A stretch of 64,000 nt of DNA, taken from contig NZ_KE386629.1 of the NCBI RefSeq assembly GCF_000428145.1, positions 146,986 to 210,985 on the forward strand. Reading direction: 5' to 3'. Shown here piece after piece: positions 42,141 through 51,356 of this stretch; the stretch's first letter is position 1; every line of letters starts with the position of its first letter. The notes beneath the pieces were generated by a model that saw only the letters and a list, made by a program, of their open reading frames with translations, ran no database searches and was not told the origin of the DNA. The DNA comes from Chitinilyticum litopenaei DSM 21440. GTDB taxonomy: Bacteria > Pseudomonadota > Gammaproteobacteria > Burkholderiales > Chitinibacteraceae. The position numbers and the translations under genes are program-made.

Positions 42141-42746
42141 CTAGTGGGTTACCTTGATGCTTCCAGATTCGCTGATAGCGACGACGGATTGCTGTTTTCC
42201 AGTATAAGAGCACGTGCTCCATGCGCCGCCGTTCCAACAGGCTGTAGTGCCTGTGTTGTTACCATTTTCGGCCTTGGCCATGAATAAGACCGATGCACTA
42301 TGGTTGGTGCCACTACGAAACGGATCGAACTGCAAGCCATCGAGTTGAGTGTTGTCGGGGTTTAATGGCAGTGCCATATTTACTCCTGCGAAGTCAGCAT
42401 CTGCACTACTCATCCTAAACATCCGACAGTAATCCGCAGAACCTGTGCTTGTTATGGAGCAATCGCAGTTACTGGCTTGCAGTGCGGCACCCACGCACCA
42501 ATTAGAGCCGGTACTGTCTACTTGTGCGCTGATCTGGATGGCTGAATTGCTTTGACTTTTACCCGCGAGTTTTGCGCTGGCAAATTTGCTGCTAAACTCT
42601 TCCGCAGCGGCGACTACGCGTTGCTTGATAATTGCCTCGCGGTAGCTGACGAAGGCAATGGTGGCGATAATGCCAATTATTGCCAAGACAATCATCAACT
42701 CAATCAAGCTAAGTCCACGTTGCAGCATCGGCAGTTTGTTGTCCAT
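42141..42746 (-). CDS. GspH/FimT-like minor pilin
   Basis: 201 residues. Leader M-D-N-K-L-P-M-L-Q-R-G, then L-S-L-I-E-L-M-I-V-L-A-I-I-G-I-I-A-T-I-A-F. The Cys pairs (C-V, C-D-C, C-R; later A-C-W and T-C-S) suggest disulfides. First gene of a four-gene minor pilin operon transcribed leftward. Its AT-rich codon use is like the rest of the cluster and unlike the flanking genes. Confidence 0.88.
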   Translation of the reverse strand: MDNKLPMLQRGLSLIELMIVLAIIGIIATIAFVSYREAIIKQRVVAAAEEFSSKFASAKLAGKSQSNSAIQISAQVDSTGSNWCVGAALQASNCDCSITSTGSADYCRMFRMSSADADFAGVNMALPLNPDNTQLDGLQFDPFRSGTNHSASVLFMAKAENGNNTGTTACWNGGAWSTCSYTGKQQSVVAISESGSIKVTH

Positions 42747-42879
42747 TACGGGTCGCTCCTGACGGCACAGGTGTGCGCATATCTACAAACCTATTCTAGG
42801 GGCGGGATGGGCTTTCCGCATGACCACCGAACAGGCCTTTTGTACCGCTGGTCTGTCAGTGTGATGCGCCAGATATGGG

Positions 42880-43749
42880 CTAGTACAAAGAAGGCTCGCC
42901 TGCCGGTCGTGTCTTGAACCTTCGGTGCAGCCACCAGTACTGGCTGGGGGCGAGCAGGATCTGTTCTTCGATGAAGGCGTTCATGCGGCGGGCGTCGGCC
43001 AGGGCGTCCTTGCCGGGGAAGTCATCCCAGGCCGGGAAGATGCGGCAGACGAAATGCTGCCCCTCCAGGCGGGTAATGACGGGGATTACCGCGGCATCGC
43101 TCAGGCTGGCCAGCCGCGAAAGCGCCGGTACTGTGGCGGTAGGGATGCCGAAGAAGGGGACGAACACCGATTCTTTCGGGCCAAGATCCTGATCGGGCAG
43201 GTAATAGAAGGGGATTTTTTGCCGCAGCGCCTTAACAACGGGACGCAGGCCGTCGCCGCGCCGGATCAGCAGGCGCTCGCGGCGCGCGAGTCGCTGGCGA
43301 ATGGTCATGATCAGGGCGTGAAAGACGCCGCGTTGCGATGAATAGAGCCCCGCGCCGGGATGATCGATCCCCAGGCGCAGGCCGGCGAAATCCAGGCCGA
43401 TGAAATGCGGGCTCAGCAGGATGACGGCACGCTGGCCGGCGTGGGCCAGCAGGTGCTCTTCGCCTTCGACGCGCACCAGGCGGCGCAGCAGGGCTTCGCT
43501 GCCCCAGTAGAGCTTGCCGTAGGCGAGCAGCGTGCAGGCCAGTTCGCGAAAATGCCGGCGCAGCACCCGGGTGTGCTGGCGCGCGGGCCAGTCGGGGAAG
43601 CACAGGCGCAGATTGGTCAGCCCCACGCGGCGGCGGCGCGCCAGCAGCAGGTAGAGCAGCTCGCCCAGCACGGCGCCCAGGGCGCGCAGTACCGGCATGG
43701 GCAGGATGCAGAGCACCCAGAGCAGGGCGGCGGCCAGCGCGCGGCTCAT
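42880..43749 (-). CDS. LpxL/HtrB-type lysophospholipid acyltransferase (second of pair)
   Basis: 289 residues. Family of late acyltransferases that add secondary acyl chains to lipid A. N-terminal hydrophobic segment; catalytic H-x4-D in S-P-H-F-I-G-L-D-F; then Y-L-P-D-Q-D-L-G-P-K-E-S-V-F-V-P-F-F-G-I-P-T-A-T, which is a strong LpxL signature. Overlaps the stop of the upstream relative by 4 bp (ATGA). Which lauroyl or myristoyl position it serves is not visible. Confidence 0.92.
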   Translation of the reverse strand: MSRALAAALLWVLCILPMPVLRALGAVLGELLYLLLARRRRVGLTNLRLCFPDWPARQHTRVLRRHFRELACTLLAYGKLYWGSEALLRRLVRVEGEEHLLAHAGQRAVILLSPHFIGLDFAGLRLGIDHPGAGLYSSQRGVFHALIMTIRQRLARRERLLIRRGDGLRPVVKALRQKIPFYYLPDQDLGPKESVFVPFFGIPTATVPALSRLASLSDAAVIPVITRLEGQHFVCRIFPAWDDFPGKDALADARRMNAFIEEQILLAPSQYWWLHRRFKTRPAGEPSLY

Positions 43750-44612
43750 GCCTGTTCCTCCGGGCGGGGCGCGCCGCTCGGGCGTTTGTAGCGGTTATAG
43801 CTCCAGAGGTATTGCGCGGGAGCCTGGCGAATGAGGTCTTCCAGATTGCGGTTCAGCAGGCTGGCGTCATGCAAGGGATCGCCATTTGCTTCGCCGCTGA
43901 AGGGCTGGACATGAAAATGGTAATGGCCGGGTTTGGTGCGGATGGTGTAGCAGGGCAGCAGGATGGCGTTGCTGCTCTCGGCCAGTCTGGCCCACAGTGT
44001 CATCGTGTAGGCGGGCTTGCCGAAAAAGGGCGCCCAGATGCCTTCACCGCTGCCGGGGACCTGGTCGGGCAGCAGATAGGCCATGCCGCCGCTCTTCAGC
44101 GTTTTCAGCAGCACGCGCACGCCGCGCGCGTCCGCCGGCGCCGGCGTGCTGCCGCCCCGGCTGCGCGAGTACAGCATCAGCGGTTCCAGCCAGGCCTGCT
44201 TGGGGGGGCGGTATAGCGGTGCAAGCTTTCGTGGCAGCCACGATCCGATGCATACCCCGGTCAGTTCAATGGCGCCCAGGTGAGGCGAGAGAAAGATCAG
44301 CGGACGGCCGCTGGCGAGTGCGGCTTCCACATGCTCCCAGCCGCTGCGCGTGGTGCGCGCCAGCAGCGTGGCCGGCGGGCGCATCCAGTGGGCCAGTACC
44401 TCCAGCCCGCCCCGGCCGTGCTCGGCGATACTTGAGTACAATAATCGGGTATAATCGCTGTCATTTTGTGCAAGACCGCTCTGGCGCAAATTGCCGCGCA
44501 ATTTGCGGCGAAAACTGGGTGAGGCCACCCAGACCAGCCAGCCAAGCAAGGCGCCGATCATCTGCAGCACGGGCAGCGGAATCCGGGCCAGGAGTTTGGC
44601 AAGTGCCAGCAT
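43746..44612 (-). CDS. LpxL/HtrB-type lysophospholipid acyltransferase (first of pair)
   Basis: 288 residues. Same family as the next gene, but with H-x4-E (S-P-H-L-G-A-I-E-L) and Y-L-L-P-D-Q-V-P-G-S-G-E-G-I-W-A-P-F-F-G-K-P-A-Y-T. The pair, translationally coupled, probably adds two different acyl chains during lipid A maturation. Divergent from metK with a 109-bp gap; this pairing of acyltransferases with metK is, as I recall, common in betaproteobacteria. Confidence 0.93.
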   Translation of the reverse strand: MLALAKLLARIPLPVLQMIGALLGWLVWVASPSFRRKLRGNLRQSGLAQNDSDYTRLLYSSIAEHGRGGLEVLAHWMRPPATLLARTTRSGWEHVEAALASGRPLIFLSPHLGAIELTGVCIGSWLPRKLAPLYRPPKQAWLEPLMLYSRSRGGSTPAPADARGVRVLLKTLKSGGMAYLLPDQVPGSGEGIWAPFFGKPAYTMTLWARLAESSNAILLPCYTIRTKPGHYHFHVQPFSGEANGDPLHDASLLNRNLEDLIRQAPAQYLWSYNRYKRPSGAPRPEEQA

Positions 44613-44721
44613 GTCGTATCCGGTCTGTGAACAAACAGCTATTGTAACCGCCTATCGCGCGCAGATTGTAGCCAGCGTTATGAGCTGCGCGCGGATTCGT
44701 GCAGACAAGGACCACACCCTG

Positions 44722-45891
44722 ATGAAAGATTTCCTGTTTACTTCCGAATCGGTTTCCGAAGGCCATCCGGACAAGGTCGCCGACCAGATTTCCGACGCCA
44801 TCCTCGACGCCATCCTCACCCAGGACAAGCACGCGCGCGTGGCGGCCGAAACGCTGGTGAATACCGGCCTCGTGGTGCTGGCCGGCGAGATCACCACCAC
44901 TGCCAACATCGATTACATCCAGATCGCGCGCGATACCATCAAGCGCATCGGCTACGACCATTCCGACATCGGTTTTGATTACAAGACCTGCGCGGTGCTG
45001 GTGGCCTATGACAAGCAGTCGCCCGACATCGCCCAGGGCGTTGACGAAGGCGCCGGTCTCGATCTGGATCAGGGCGCGGGCGACCAGGGCCTCATGTTTG
45101 GCTATGCCTGCGACGAGACGCCGCAACTGATGCCGGCGCCGATTTATTACTCGCACCGTCTGGTGCAGCGTCAGGCCGAGCTACGCAAGGATGGCCGCAT
45201 GCCCTGGCTGCGTCCGGACGCCAAGTCGCAGGTCACGCTGCGCTATGACGGCGAAACCGGCAAGGTGAAGGAGGTCGACACCGTCGTCCTGTCCACCCAG
45301 CATCACCCGGACATTTCCCACGCCCAGCTGTCGGAAGCCGTGATCGAAGAGATCATCAAGCCGGTGCTGCCGAAGGAGTGGATCACCGCCAACACCAAGT
45401 TCCTGGTGAACCCGACCGGCCGTTTCGTCATTGGCGGCCCGATGGGCGATTGCGGCCTGACCGGTCGCAAGATCATCGTTGATACCTACGGCGGCGCAGC
45501 ACCGCACGGCGGTGGCGCCTTCTCCGGCAAGGATCCGTCCAAGGTGGACCGCTCCGCTGCCTACGCCGGCCGCTATGTGGCGAAAAACATCGTTGCCGCC
45601 GGCATTGCCAAGCAATGTCTGGTGCAGGTTTCCTACGCGATCGGTGTCTCCAAGCCGGTGTCGATCATGGTCGATACCTGGGGCACCTCCACGCTGTCCA
45701 ACCAGGAAATCGTCAAGCTGATCGAAGAGCACTTCGATCTGCGCCCGAAGGGCATTGTGCAGATGCTCGACCTGCTGCGCCCGGTGTATACCCGCACTGC
45801 AGCCTACGGTCACTTTGGCCGCGAAGAGCCTGATTTTTCATGGGAGCGCACCGACAAGGCCGCCGCCCTGCGCGCGGCTGCCGGTCTGTAA
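44722..45891 (+). CDS. metK: S-adenosylmethionine synthetase
   Basis: 389 residues from ATG 44722 (M-K-D-F-L-F-T-S-E-S-V-S-E-G-H-P-D-K); the frame extends upstream without homology-like residues. Makes SAM from methionine and ATP. Signature hexapeptide G-A-G-D-Q-G and the P-loop-like G-G-G-A-F-S-G-K-D are present. I could not recognise a SAM or SAH riboswitch in the short leader. Followed by an intrinsic terminator. Confidence 0.98.
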   Translation: MKDFLFTSESVSEGHPDKVADQISDAILDAILTQDKHARVAAETLVNTGLVVLAGEITTTANIDYIQIARDTIKRIGYDHSDIGFDYKTCAVLVAYDKQSPDIAQGVDEGAGLDLDQGAGDQGLMFGYACDETPQLMPAPIYYSHRLVQRQAELRKDGRMPWLRPDAKSQVTLRYDGETGKVKEVDTVVLSTQHHPDISHAQLSEAVIEEIIKPVLPKEWITANTKFLVNPTGRFVIGGPMGDCGLTGRKIIVDTYGGAAPHGGGAFSGKDPSKVDRSAAYAGRYVAKNIVAAGIAKQCLVQVSYAIGVSKPVSIMVDTWGTSTLSNQEIVKLIEEHFDLRPKGIVQMLDLLRPVYTRTAAYGHFGREEPDFSWERTDKAAALRAAAGL

Positions 45892-45907
45892 CTCCGTTTT
45901 TCCTTGT

Positions 45908-45936
45908 CAACAAAGCGGCCGGCGGGCCGCTTTGTT
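45908..45936 (+). terminator. Terminator after metK
   Basis: AACAAAGCGGCC-GGCG-GGCCGCTTTGTTGTTT, 17 bp after the stop. Confidence 0.9.
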
Positions 45937-45978
45937 GTTTCCAGGTTAGCAAGCGCTCTCGTTTGTAAAAAAACCTGT

Positions 45979-46111
45979 TTGAACTACCGAGACGCAGAGG
46001 CCACAGAGGAAGAAACCCCGAGAAATGCAGCAAATTTCCTCCGGTTTTTCTCTGTGAGCTCTGTGCCTCTGTGGTTAATTGGGGTTTTGCTGTGAAGTCT
46101 TGCTAATCAGG
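45979..46111. repeat. Dispersed repeat family C (CACAGAG), copy 1
   Basis: Left arm GACGCAGAGGCCACAGAGGA, right arm TCTGTGAGCTCTGTGCCTCT and GTGGTTAATTGG, tail TCTTGCTAATCAGG. About 130 bp. Right end lies 27 bp before the helicase start. Confidence 0.85.
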
Positions 46112-46137
46112 TGTTGTTTTAGCGCCGAGATCATCCC

Positions 46138-49100
46138 ATGCCCCTGCCCAGCCGTTCTGCCCTGCTCACCGCCCTGTCCCGACTTGGCAGCGGCGCCGTG
46201 GCGCGCGGGCGGGATTACCACCAGCAACGGCGTGTCACCCTCCAGAGCCTGAAGGAGGATGGCGTCGATGCGCTGGTGCGCGGCAGCGCCATGTATTCGG
46301 TCTATGTGGATTTCCGGCACGGCCAGGTGGTGCGCAGCGAGTGCAATTGCCCGGTCGGCGTGGGCTGCAAGCACATTGTGGCAACGCTGCTCACCGTCAT
46401 CGACCACCTGCCGGCCGATCCGCAGGAGGCTGCGCGCCGCGCCGCGCAGGAAGAAGCCCGGCAACTGCATATTGCCCAGGCCTGGCTGCAAGGTTTCGCG
46501 CCGCCCGAGTACGGCAAAGCGGCTCCGCGGCAGGACGAGCAGTTGCGCTATGTGCTGACGGCGCCGCTGGCGCATGGTCTGCGCGTGCTGCGGCTGGAGG
46601 CCCAGGTGCAATACCGCCTGAAAAGCGGGCGCTGGTCCACGCCCAAGCGCCCGAACATCGACCGCATCCTGTCGAATTACGATGTGCCGGATTATGTGCG
46701 CCCCGAAGACATCGTGCTCTTTCACCTGCTGCGCGCCAGCGCACCGCGATACTACTATCAGGACCCCTTGCGCGAGCCGCTGTCCGAACAGCTGGGCCTT
46801 TTGATCGTGCAGGCCCTGCTGCAGACCGGACGCTGCACGGTCGGCAGCAGCGACGGCCCGCCGCTGGCCTGGGGTGAGTCGCGCGAGCTGCAAATCGAGT
46901 GGCAGAATGGTAAGAAGGGTATTGCTCCACGACTCATTGTAGAAAAGGGCTGCGAGCTTATACCCTTTGATCGGCCGGTCTGGATCAATGAAGCCACTGG
47001 CGAGTGTGGCGAGCTGCGCTCGACCATGGGCAGCGAACAGCTGCGCGCCTTGCTGCAGGCGCCCGAGCTGCCGCCCCAGCAATGGCTGTCGCTGGCCGGC
47101 AAGCTGCCCAAGGCCTGGCAGAAAACCGGCCTGCGCCTGCCAGGCGTTGTGTCCGAGCATCTGCTCGATGGCCTGGTGCCCGTGCCGCTGTTGCACATCG
47201 CGCGTCTGCCGGACGGCGCCGGCGATGGCCTGCTGCTGGAGCCGGCTTTTGCCTATGCCGATCACCGCATCCCACCCTATCCGCAGCAGGCCTTGCACGA
47301 GCTGCCGGATGGCCGCCTGCTGCAGCGCGAGCTTGCCGCCGAAGACGCCTGGCTGGCCGAAGTGCCCGGCACGCCGGCCATGCTGCATCGTCCGCTGGTC
47401 GAGCGCTTTGCCATTGGCGGCGCCGAGCAGGTGATCACCCGCCCTGACGATCTGCCCGACTTGTTTCAGCGCATCGTGCCGGCCCTGCGTGCGGCGGGCT
47501 GGCGCATCGCGGTGGACCGCGACGCCGAAATCACGATCAGCGATGCCGAGGGCTGGTGGGCCGAGCTCGACGACGAGGACGGCAACGACTGGTTTGGCGT
47601 TGATCTGGGCGTACTGGTCGATGGCGAACGGCTGAGCCTCCTGCCCTTGCTGGTGGAGGCCATCCGCAAGGCGCCCGCCGATTATCAGCTGGCGAAGCTT
47701 GCGGAAACCGACACGCTGCTGCTGCCGGCGGGGGAAGGACGCTTCCTGCGCCTGCCGACCGAGCGCCTGCGCCCCATCCTGCAAACGCTCACCGAGCTGT
47801 TTGACGCCGATTTCGATGCTGACAGGCCGGTACGCCTGCCGGCGAGCCATGCCGCGCGCCTGACCGAGCTGGGAGACTGGGCCTGGAGCGGTGGCGAGCG
47901 CACGCGCGCGCTGGCGCAAAAACTGGCCGATTTTGCCGGCATCACCCCGCAGGCCGCGCCGGCAGGCTTTGCCGCCACCTTGCGCGCCTACCAGCAGCAG
48001 GGGCTGGGCTGGCTGCAGTTTCTGCGCGAATACGGCTTCAACGGCATCCTGGCCGACGACATGGGCCTGGGCAAAACCGTCCAGACACTGGCGCACATTG
48101 CCACCGAAAAAGCCGCCGGCCGGCTGGATCGGCCCTGCCTGGTCGTCGCGCCCACCAGCCTGATGTTCAACTGGCAGCGCGAGGCCGCCGCATTCGCTCC
48201 CGCGCTGCGCGTGCTGCTGCTGCATGGCAACGCGCGTCACGAGCGCTTCGCGCAGATCGCCGGCCATGATCTGGTGCTCACCACCTATCCGCTGCTGCCG
48301 CGCGATGCCGAGGTATTGCAAGAACAGGCCTGGCATCTGCTGATTCTCGACGAGGCGCAGGCGATCAAGAATCCGAAGGCACAGGCGGCCGGCATCGTGC
48401 GTGATCTGACTGTGCGCCATCGCCTGTGCCTGACCGGCACGCCAATGGAAAACCATCTCGGCGAGCTGTGGGCGCTGTTCGATTTCCTGATGCCGGGCTT
48501 TCTCGGGCGCGACCGGCAGTTCAACAGCCTGTTTCGCACGCCCATCGAAAAACAGGGCGATGCCGAGCGTCGCCAGCAGCTCAGCCGCCGCGTCGCACCG
48601 TTCCTCTTGCGCCGCACCAAGGAACAGGTGGCGACCGAATTGCCGCCGAAAACCGAAATCATCCGCGTGGCCGAGCTGCAGGGCGCACAGCGCGACCTCT
48701 ACGAAACCGTGCGGCTGGCGCTGTCGGAAAAAGTGCGCCAGGAAGTCGAGAGCAAGGGGTTCAAGCGCAGCCAGATCGTGATTCTCGATGCGCTGCTCAA
48801 ATTGCGCGAGGTCTGCTGCGACCCGCGACTCGTCAATCTGGCGCAGGCGAAGAAGGTGAAGCACTCGGCCAAGCTCGACATGCTGCTGGCGCTCTTGCCC
48901 GAGTTGCTGGAGGAAGGACGGCGGATTCTGCTCTTCTCGCAGTTCACCCGCATGCTGGGGCTGATCGAGGACGAGCTGAAAGCCCGCCAGATTGCCTATG
49001 TGAAGCTCACCGGCCAGACGCGTGACCGCGCCACCCCGGTCGAGCGTTTCCAGAATGGCGAGGTGCCGGTGTTTCTGATCAGCCTGAAAGCCGGCGGGGT

Positions 49101-49377
49101 TGGCCTGAATCTCACCGCCGCCGACACGGTGATCCACTACGACCCGTGGTGGAACCCGGCCGTCGAAGACCAGGCCACCGACCGCGCCTACCGCATCGGC
49201 CAGGACAAGCCGGTGTTCGTCTACAAGCTGGTGTGCGCCGGCAGCGTCGAGGAAAAGATGCAGCTCATGAAAGACCGCAAGAAGGCGCTGGCCGCCGGCG
49301 TTTACGGTGAAACCGGCGAAAAGGCCGCGCTGCTGCAGGCCGATGACCTCTCCGCGCTGTTTGCGCCGCTGGATTGA
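46138..49377 (+). CDS. SWIM zinc-finger SNF2-family helicase
   Basis: 1079 residues. N-terminal SWIM zinc finger, C69-x-C71-x5-C77-x-H79 (C-N-C-P-V-G-V-G-C-K-H). A variable region of about 500 residues follows. The SNF2 ATPase core has D-D-M-G-L-G-K-T (640-647), D-E-A-Q (738-741), and the C-terminal lobe with L-L-F-S-Q-F-T, then D-P-W-W-N-P-A-V-E-D-Q-A-T-D-R-A-Y-R-I-G-Q. A DNA-dependent ATPase that may remodel protein-DNA complexes or RNA polymerase (RapA/HepA relatives); the role of this bacterial SWIM type is poorly known. Residues 261-277 are encoded by an in-frame palindromic repeat (family B). Confidence 0.93.
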   Translation: MPLPSRSALLTALSRLGSGAVARGRDYHQQRRVTLQSLKEDGVDALVRGSAMYSVYVDFRHGQVVRSECNCPVGVGCKHIVATLLTVIDHLPADPQEAARRAAQEEARQLHIAQAWLQGFAPPEYGKAAPRQDEQLRYVLTAPLAHGLRVLRLEAQVQYRLKSGRWSTPKRPNIDRILSNYDVPDYVRPEDIVLFHLLRASAPRYYYQDPLREPLSEQLGLLIVQALLQTGRCTVGSSDGPPLAWGESRELQIEWQNGKKGIAPRLIVEKGCELIPFDRPVWINEATGECGELRSTMGSEQLRALLQAPELPPQQWLSLAGKLPKAWQKTGLRLPGVVSEHLLDGLVPVPLLHIARLPDGAGDGLLLEPAFAYADHRIPPYPQQALHELPDGRLLQRELAAEDAWLAEVPGTPAMLHRPLVERFAIGGAEQVITRPDDLPDLFQRIVPALRAAGWRIAVDRDAEITISDAEGWWAELDDEDGNDWFGVDLGVLVDGERLSLLPLLVEAIRKAPADYQLAKLAETDTLLLPAGEGRFLRLPTERLRPILQTLTELFDADFDADRPVRLPASHAARLTELGDWAWSGGERTRALAQKLADFAGITPQAAPAGFAATLRAYQQQGLGWLQFLREYGFNGILADDMGLGKTVQTLAHIATEKAAGRLDRPCLVVAPTSLMFNWQREAAAFAPALRVLLLHGNARHERFAQIAGHDLVLTTYPLLPRDAEVLQEQAWHLLILDEAQAIKNPKAQAAGIVRDLTVRHRLCLTGTPMENHLGELWALFDFLMPGFLGRDRQFNSLFRTPIEKQGDAERRQQLSRRVAPFLLRRTKEQVATELPPKTEIIRVAELQGAQRDLYETVRLALSEKVRQEVESKGFKRSQIVILDALLKLREVCCDPRLVNLAQAKKVKHSAKLDMLLALLPELLEEGRRILLFSQFTRMLGLIEDELKARQIAYVKLTGQTRDRATPVERFQNGEVPVFLISLKAGGVGLNLTAADTVIHYDPWWNPAVEDQATDRAYRIGQDKPVFVYKLVCAGSVEEKMQLMKDRKKALAAGVYGETGEKAALLQADDLSALFAPLD
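46918..46965. repeat. Palindromic repeat family B, copy 9, inside the helicase gene
   Basis: GGGTATTGCTCC ... AAAAGGGCTGCGAGCTTATACCC. Read in frame on the plus strand as G-I-A-P-R-L-I-V-E-K-G-C-E-L-I-P-F (residues 261-277). Confidence 0.75.
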
Positions 49378-49414
49378 GGCGCATGCGGCAACTGCAACAC
49401 CCAACGCAATACTG

Positions 49415-49443
49415 TAGGGACGATTAGCGCAGCGTAATCGTCC
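49415..49443. repeat. Short inverted repeat GGACGATTA...TAATCGTCC
   Basis: GGACGATTAGCGCAGCGTAA TCGTCC: 9-bp arms, GCGCAGCG in the loop. A dispersed repeat type that I have seen between genes in other proteobacteria. Confidence 0.65.
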
Positions 49444-49551
49444 GGATGGCATGCGTACGGTGTAAAAACCAGCGAAGTGACGCAGAGGGATGGTGGAGGG
49501 GCTTGTCATGCGTACGAATACGCTGTGCTATTCGTACCTACGGGTGTATTT

Positions 49552-49600
49552 GGGTATTGCCATGCAGCCCTTTTTCTTAAAGGGTTGTGGCGGTATATGG
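49552..49600. repeat. Palindromic repeat family B, copy 10
   Basis: GGGTATTGCCATGCAGCCC ... GGGTTGTGGCGGTATATGG. The minus frame reads I-P-P-Q-P-F-K-K-K-G-C-M-A-I-P-K. Fifteen bp beyond the modC stop. Confidence 0.8.
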
Positions 49601-49614
49601 CAATGGGTATTTGC

Positions 49615-50685
49615 TTAGAGCAGCGCTACCGACTTGATCTGCGCCCACACCTGCTGGCCGGCCGCCAGTTGCAGGGTGTCGAGTGACAGCCGTGTAATGC
49701 GCGCCAGCAGCAGGCTGCCGCCGGCGTCGAGTTGCACGAGCACCTGCCCCGGCTGGCTGGCTGGCCTGATGGCGGTGATGGTGGCGGGGAGGCGGTTGAC
49801 GATGCTGCTGTCGTTTGCTGCCGATCTGGCAAGGCTCACGTCGCGCGCGTGGATGCGCACGCGGCGCGTCTGGCCGCTTTGCAGCTCGCCCGCGCCCACC
49901 TTCAGCTCGCCCCCGGCAAAGCGCAGCGTCGCCAGCTGATAATGGCTGTCGACGGCCGTGACACAACCCTCCAGCACGGTGCTGGCTTCCAGCTCGAAAG
50001 CGGCGGGCAGGTCGAGTCGCGCCAGCGTATCGGCCAGCGGCCCGCTGGCGGCAACCTGGCCGGCTTCGAGCAGCACGAGGTAATCGGCCAGGCGGCAGAC
50101 TTCGTCGATGCTGTGCGTGACGTAAACCACCGGCATGTCGAGCTCACTGTTCAGGCGTTCCAGCCAGGGCAGCACCTCCTCCTTGCGCCGGGTGTCCAGC
50201 GCGGACAGCGGCTCGTCCAGCAGCAGCAGTTGCGGCGAGGTCAGCAGCGCGCGCGCAATCGCCACGCGCTGGCGCTCGCCGCCGGACAGTTGCGCGGGTG
50301 CGCGCGAGAGCAAGGGGGCGATGCCGAGCAATTCGATGGCTGCCTCGGGCGCGATGCGGCGTTGCTGGTCGGGAATGCGCCGGTAGCCGAACAGCAGATT
50401 GGCGCGAACATCCAGATGCGGGAAAAGGCTGGCTTCCTGGAACACATAGCCCAGTGCGCGGCGATGCGCGGGCAGGAACACGCCGCGCGCATCGTCCTGC
50501 CAGCACTCGCCATTCACCTGCAGGCTGCCGGCGCCGCGTTCCAGCCCAGCCAGCATGCGCAGGATGGTCGTCTTGCCCGCGCCCGACGGCCCGAACAGCG
50601 CCGTCACACCGCGCCCCGGCAGCGTCAGGTCGGCGCGGGTGCAGTGCCCTGAGCGCGTCAGTGTCAGATCGGCCCTGATCGTCAT
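49615..50685 (-). CDS. modC: Molybdate ABC transporter ATP-binding protein
   Basis: 356 residues. Walker A F-G-P-S-G-A-G-K-T-T, signature L-S-G-G-E-R-Q-R-V-A-I-A-R-A, Walker B L-L-L-L-D-E-P-L-S-A-L-D, switch V-T-H-S. A C-terminal TOBE/MOP-like domain (about 290-356: S-I-V-N-R-L-P-A-T-I-T-A-I) binds oxyanion. Overlaps modB by 4 bp. Third gene of modABC. Confidence 0.96.
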   Translation of the reverse strand: MTIRADLTLTRSGHCTRADLTLPGRGVTALFGPSGAGKTTILRMLAGLERGAGSLQVNGECWQDDARGVFLPAHRRALGYVFQEASLFPHLDVRANLLFGYRRIPDQQRRIAPEAAIELLGIAPLLSRAPAQLSGGERQRVAIARALLTSPQLLLLDEPLSALDTRRKEEVLPWLERLNSELDMPVVYVTHSIDEVCRLADYLVLLEAGQVAASGPLADTLARLDLPAAFELEASTVLEGCVTAVDSHYQLATLRFAGGELKVGAGELQSGQTRRVRIHARDVSLARSAANDSSIVNRLPATITAIRPASQPGQVLVQLDAGGSLLLARITRLSLDTLQLAAGQQVWAQIKSVALL

Positions 50686-51356
50686 GCCGCCGCCTCGCGC
50701 CGGTTGAGCAGATTCAGCGCCAGCAGCACGGCAAAACTGAAAACCAGCATGCCGGCGGACAGCCAGTGCGCCTGCGCGTATTCCAGCGCTTCAACGTGAT
50801 CATAAATCTGCACCGAAATCACCCGCGTTTCTTGCGGGATATTCCCGCCTATCATCAGCACCACACCAAATTCGCCCACCGTGTGCGCAAAACTCATCAC
50901 CGCAGCGGTGATCAGGCCGGGGCGCGCCAGCGGCAGCACGACATGCACGAAGGTATCGAGTGGCGAGGCGCGCAGCGTGGCGGCGACCTCCAGCGGGCGC
51001 GCGCCAATCGCGCGGAAGGCCTGCTGCAAGGGTTGAATGGCAAAGGGCAGCGAATAGAGGATCGACGCGATCACGAGGCCGGCAAAGGTAAACGGCAGCA
51101 GCCCCAGTCCCAGAACTTGGGTGAGCTGGCCGAACGGCCCATTCGCGCCGAAGGCGATCAGCAGATAGAAGCCGATGACGGTCGGTGGCAGCACTAGCGG
51201 CATCGTGACCAGCGCGGCGGTGATGCGCGCCAGCCACGAGCGGCTGCGCGCCAGCCACCAGGCCAGTGGAATGCCGATCGCCAACAGCAGCAGCGTCGTG
51301 ACGCTGGCCAGTTCCAGGGTCAGGCGGATCGCCGACCAGTCGTCAGGGCTTAACAT
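50682..51356 (-). CDS. modB: Molybdate ABC transporter permease
   Basis: 224 residues from ATG 51356, which overlaps the modA stop by one base (TGATG). Five to six membrane helices. The EAA-like cytoplasmic loop reads Q-Q-A-F-R-A-I-G-A-R-P-L-E-V-A-A-T-L-R-A (quoted in part), followed by A-R-P-G-L-I-T-A-A and F-A-H-T-V-G-E-F-G-V-V-L-M-I-G-G-N, the ModB hallmark. Confidence 0.96.
   Translation of the reverse strand: MLSPDDWSAIRLTLELASVTTLLLLAIGIPLAWWLARSRSWLARITAALVTMPLVLPPTVIGFYLLIAFGANGPFGQLTQVLGLGLLPFTFAGLVIASILYSLPFAIQPLQQAFRAIGARPLEVAATLRASPLDTFVHVVLPLARPGLITAAVMSFAHTVGEFGVVLMIGGNIPQETRVISVQIYDHVEALEYAQAHWLSAGMLVFSFAVLLALNLLNRREAAA

Noticed and set aside
44613..44721. SAM or SAH riboswitch before metK
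   Set aside because: The leader is short and no conserved core or pairing of a known class could be recognised.
46075..49509. A 1144-codon open frame antisense to the SNF2 helicase
   Set aside because: Shadow frame with Gln/Gly/Leu-rich composition; the helicase motifs are on the plus strand.
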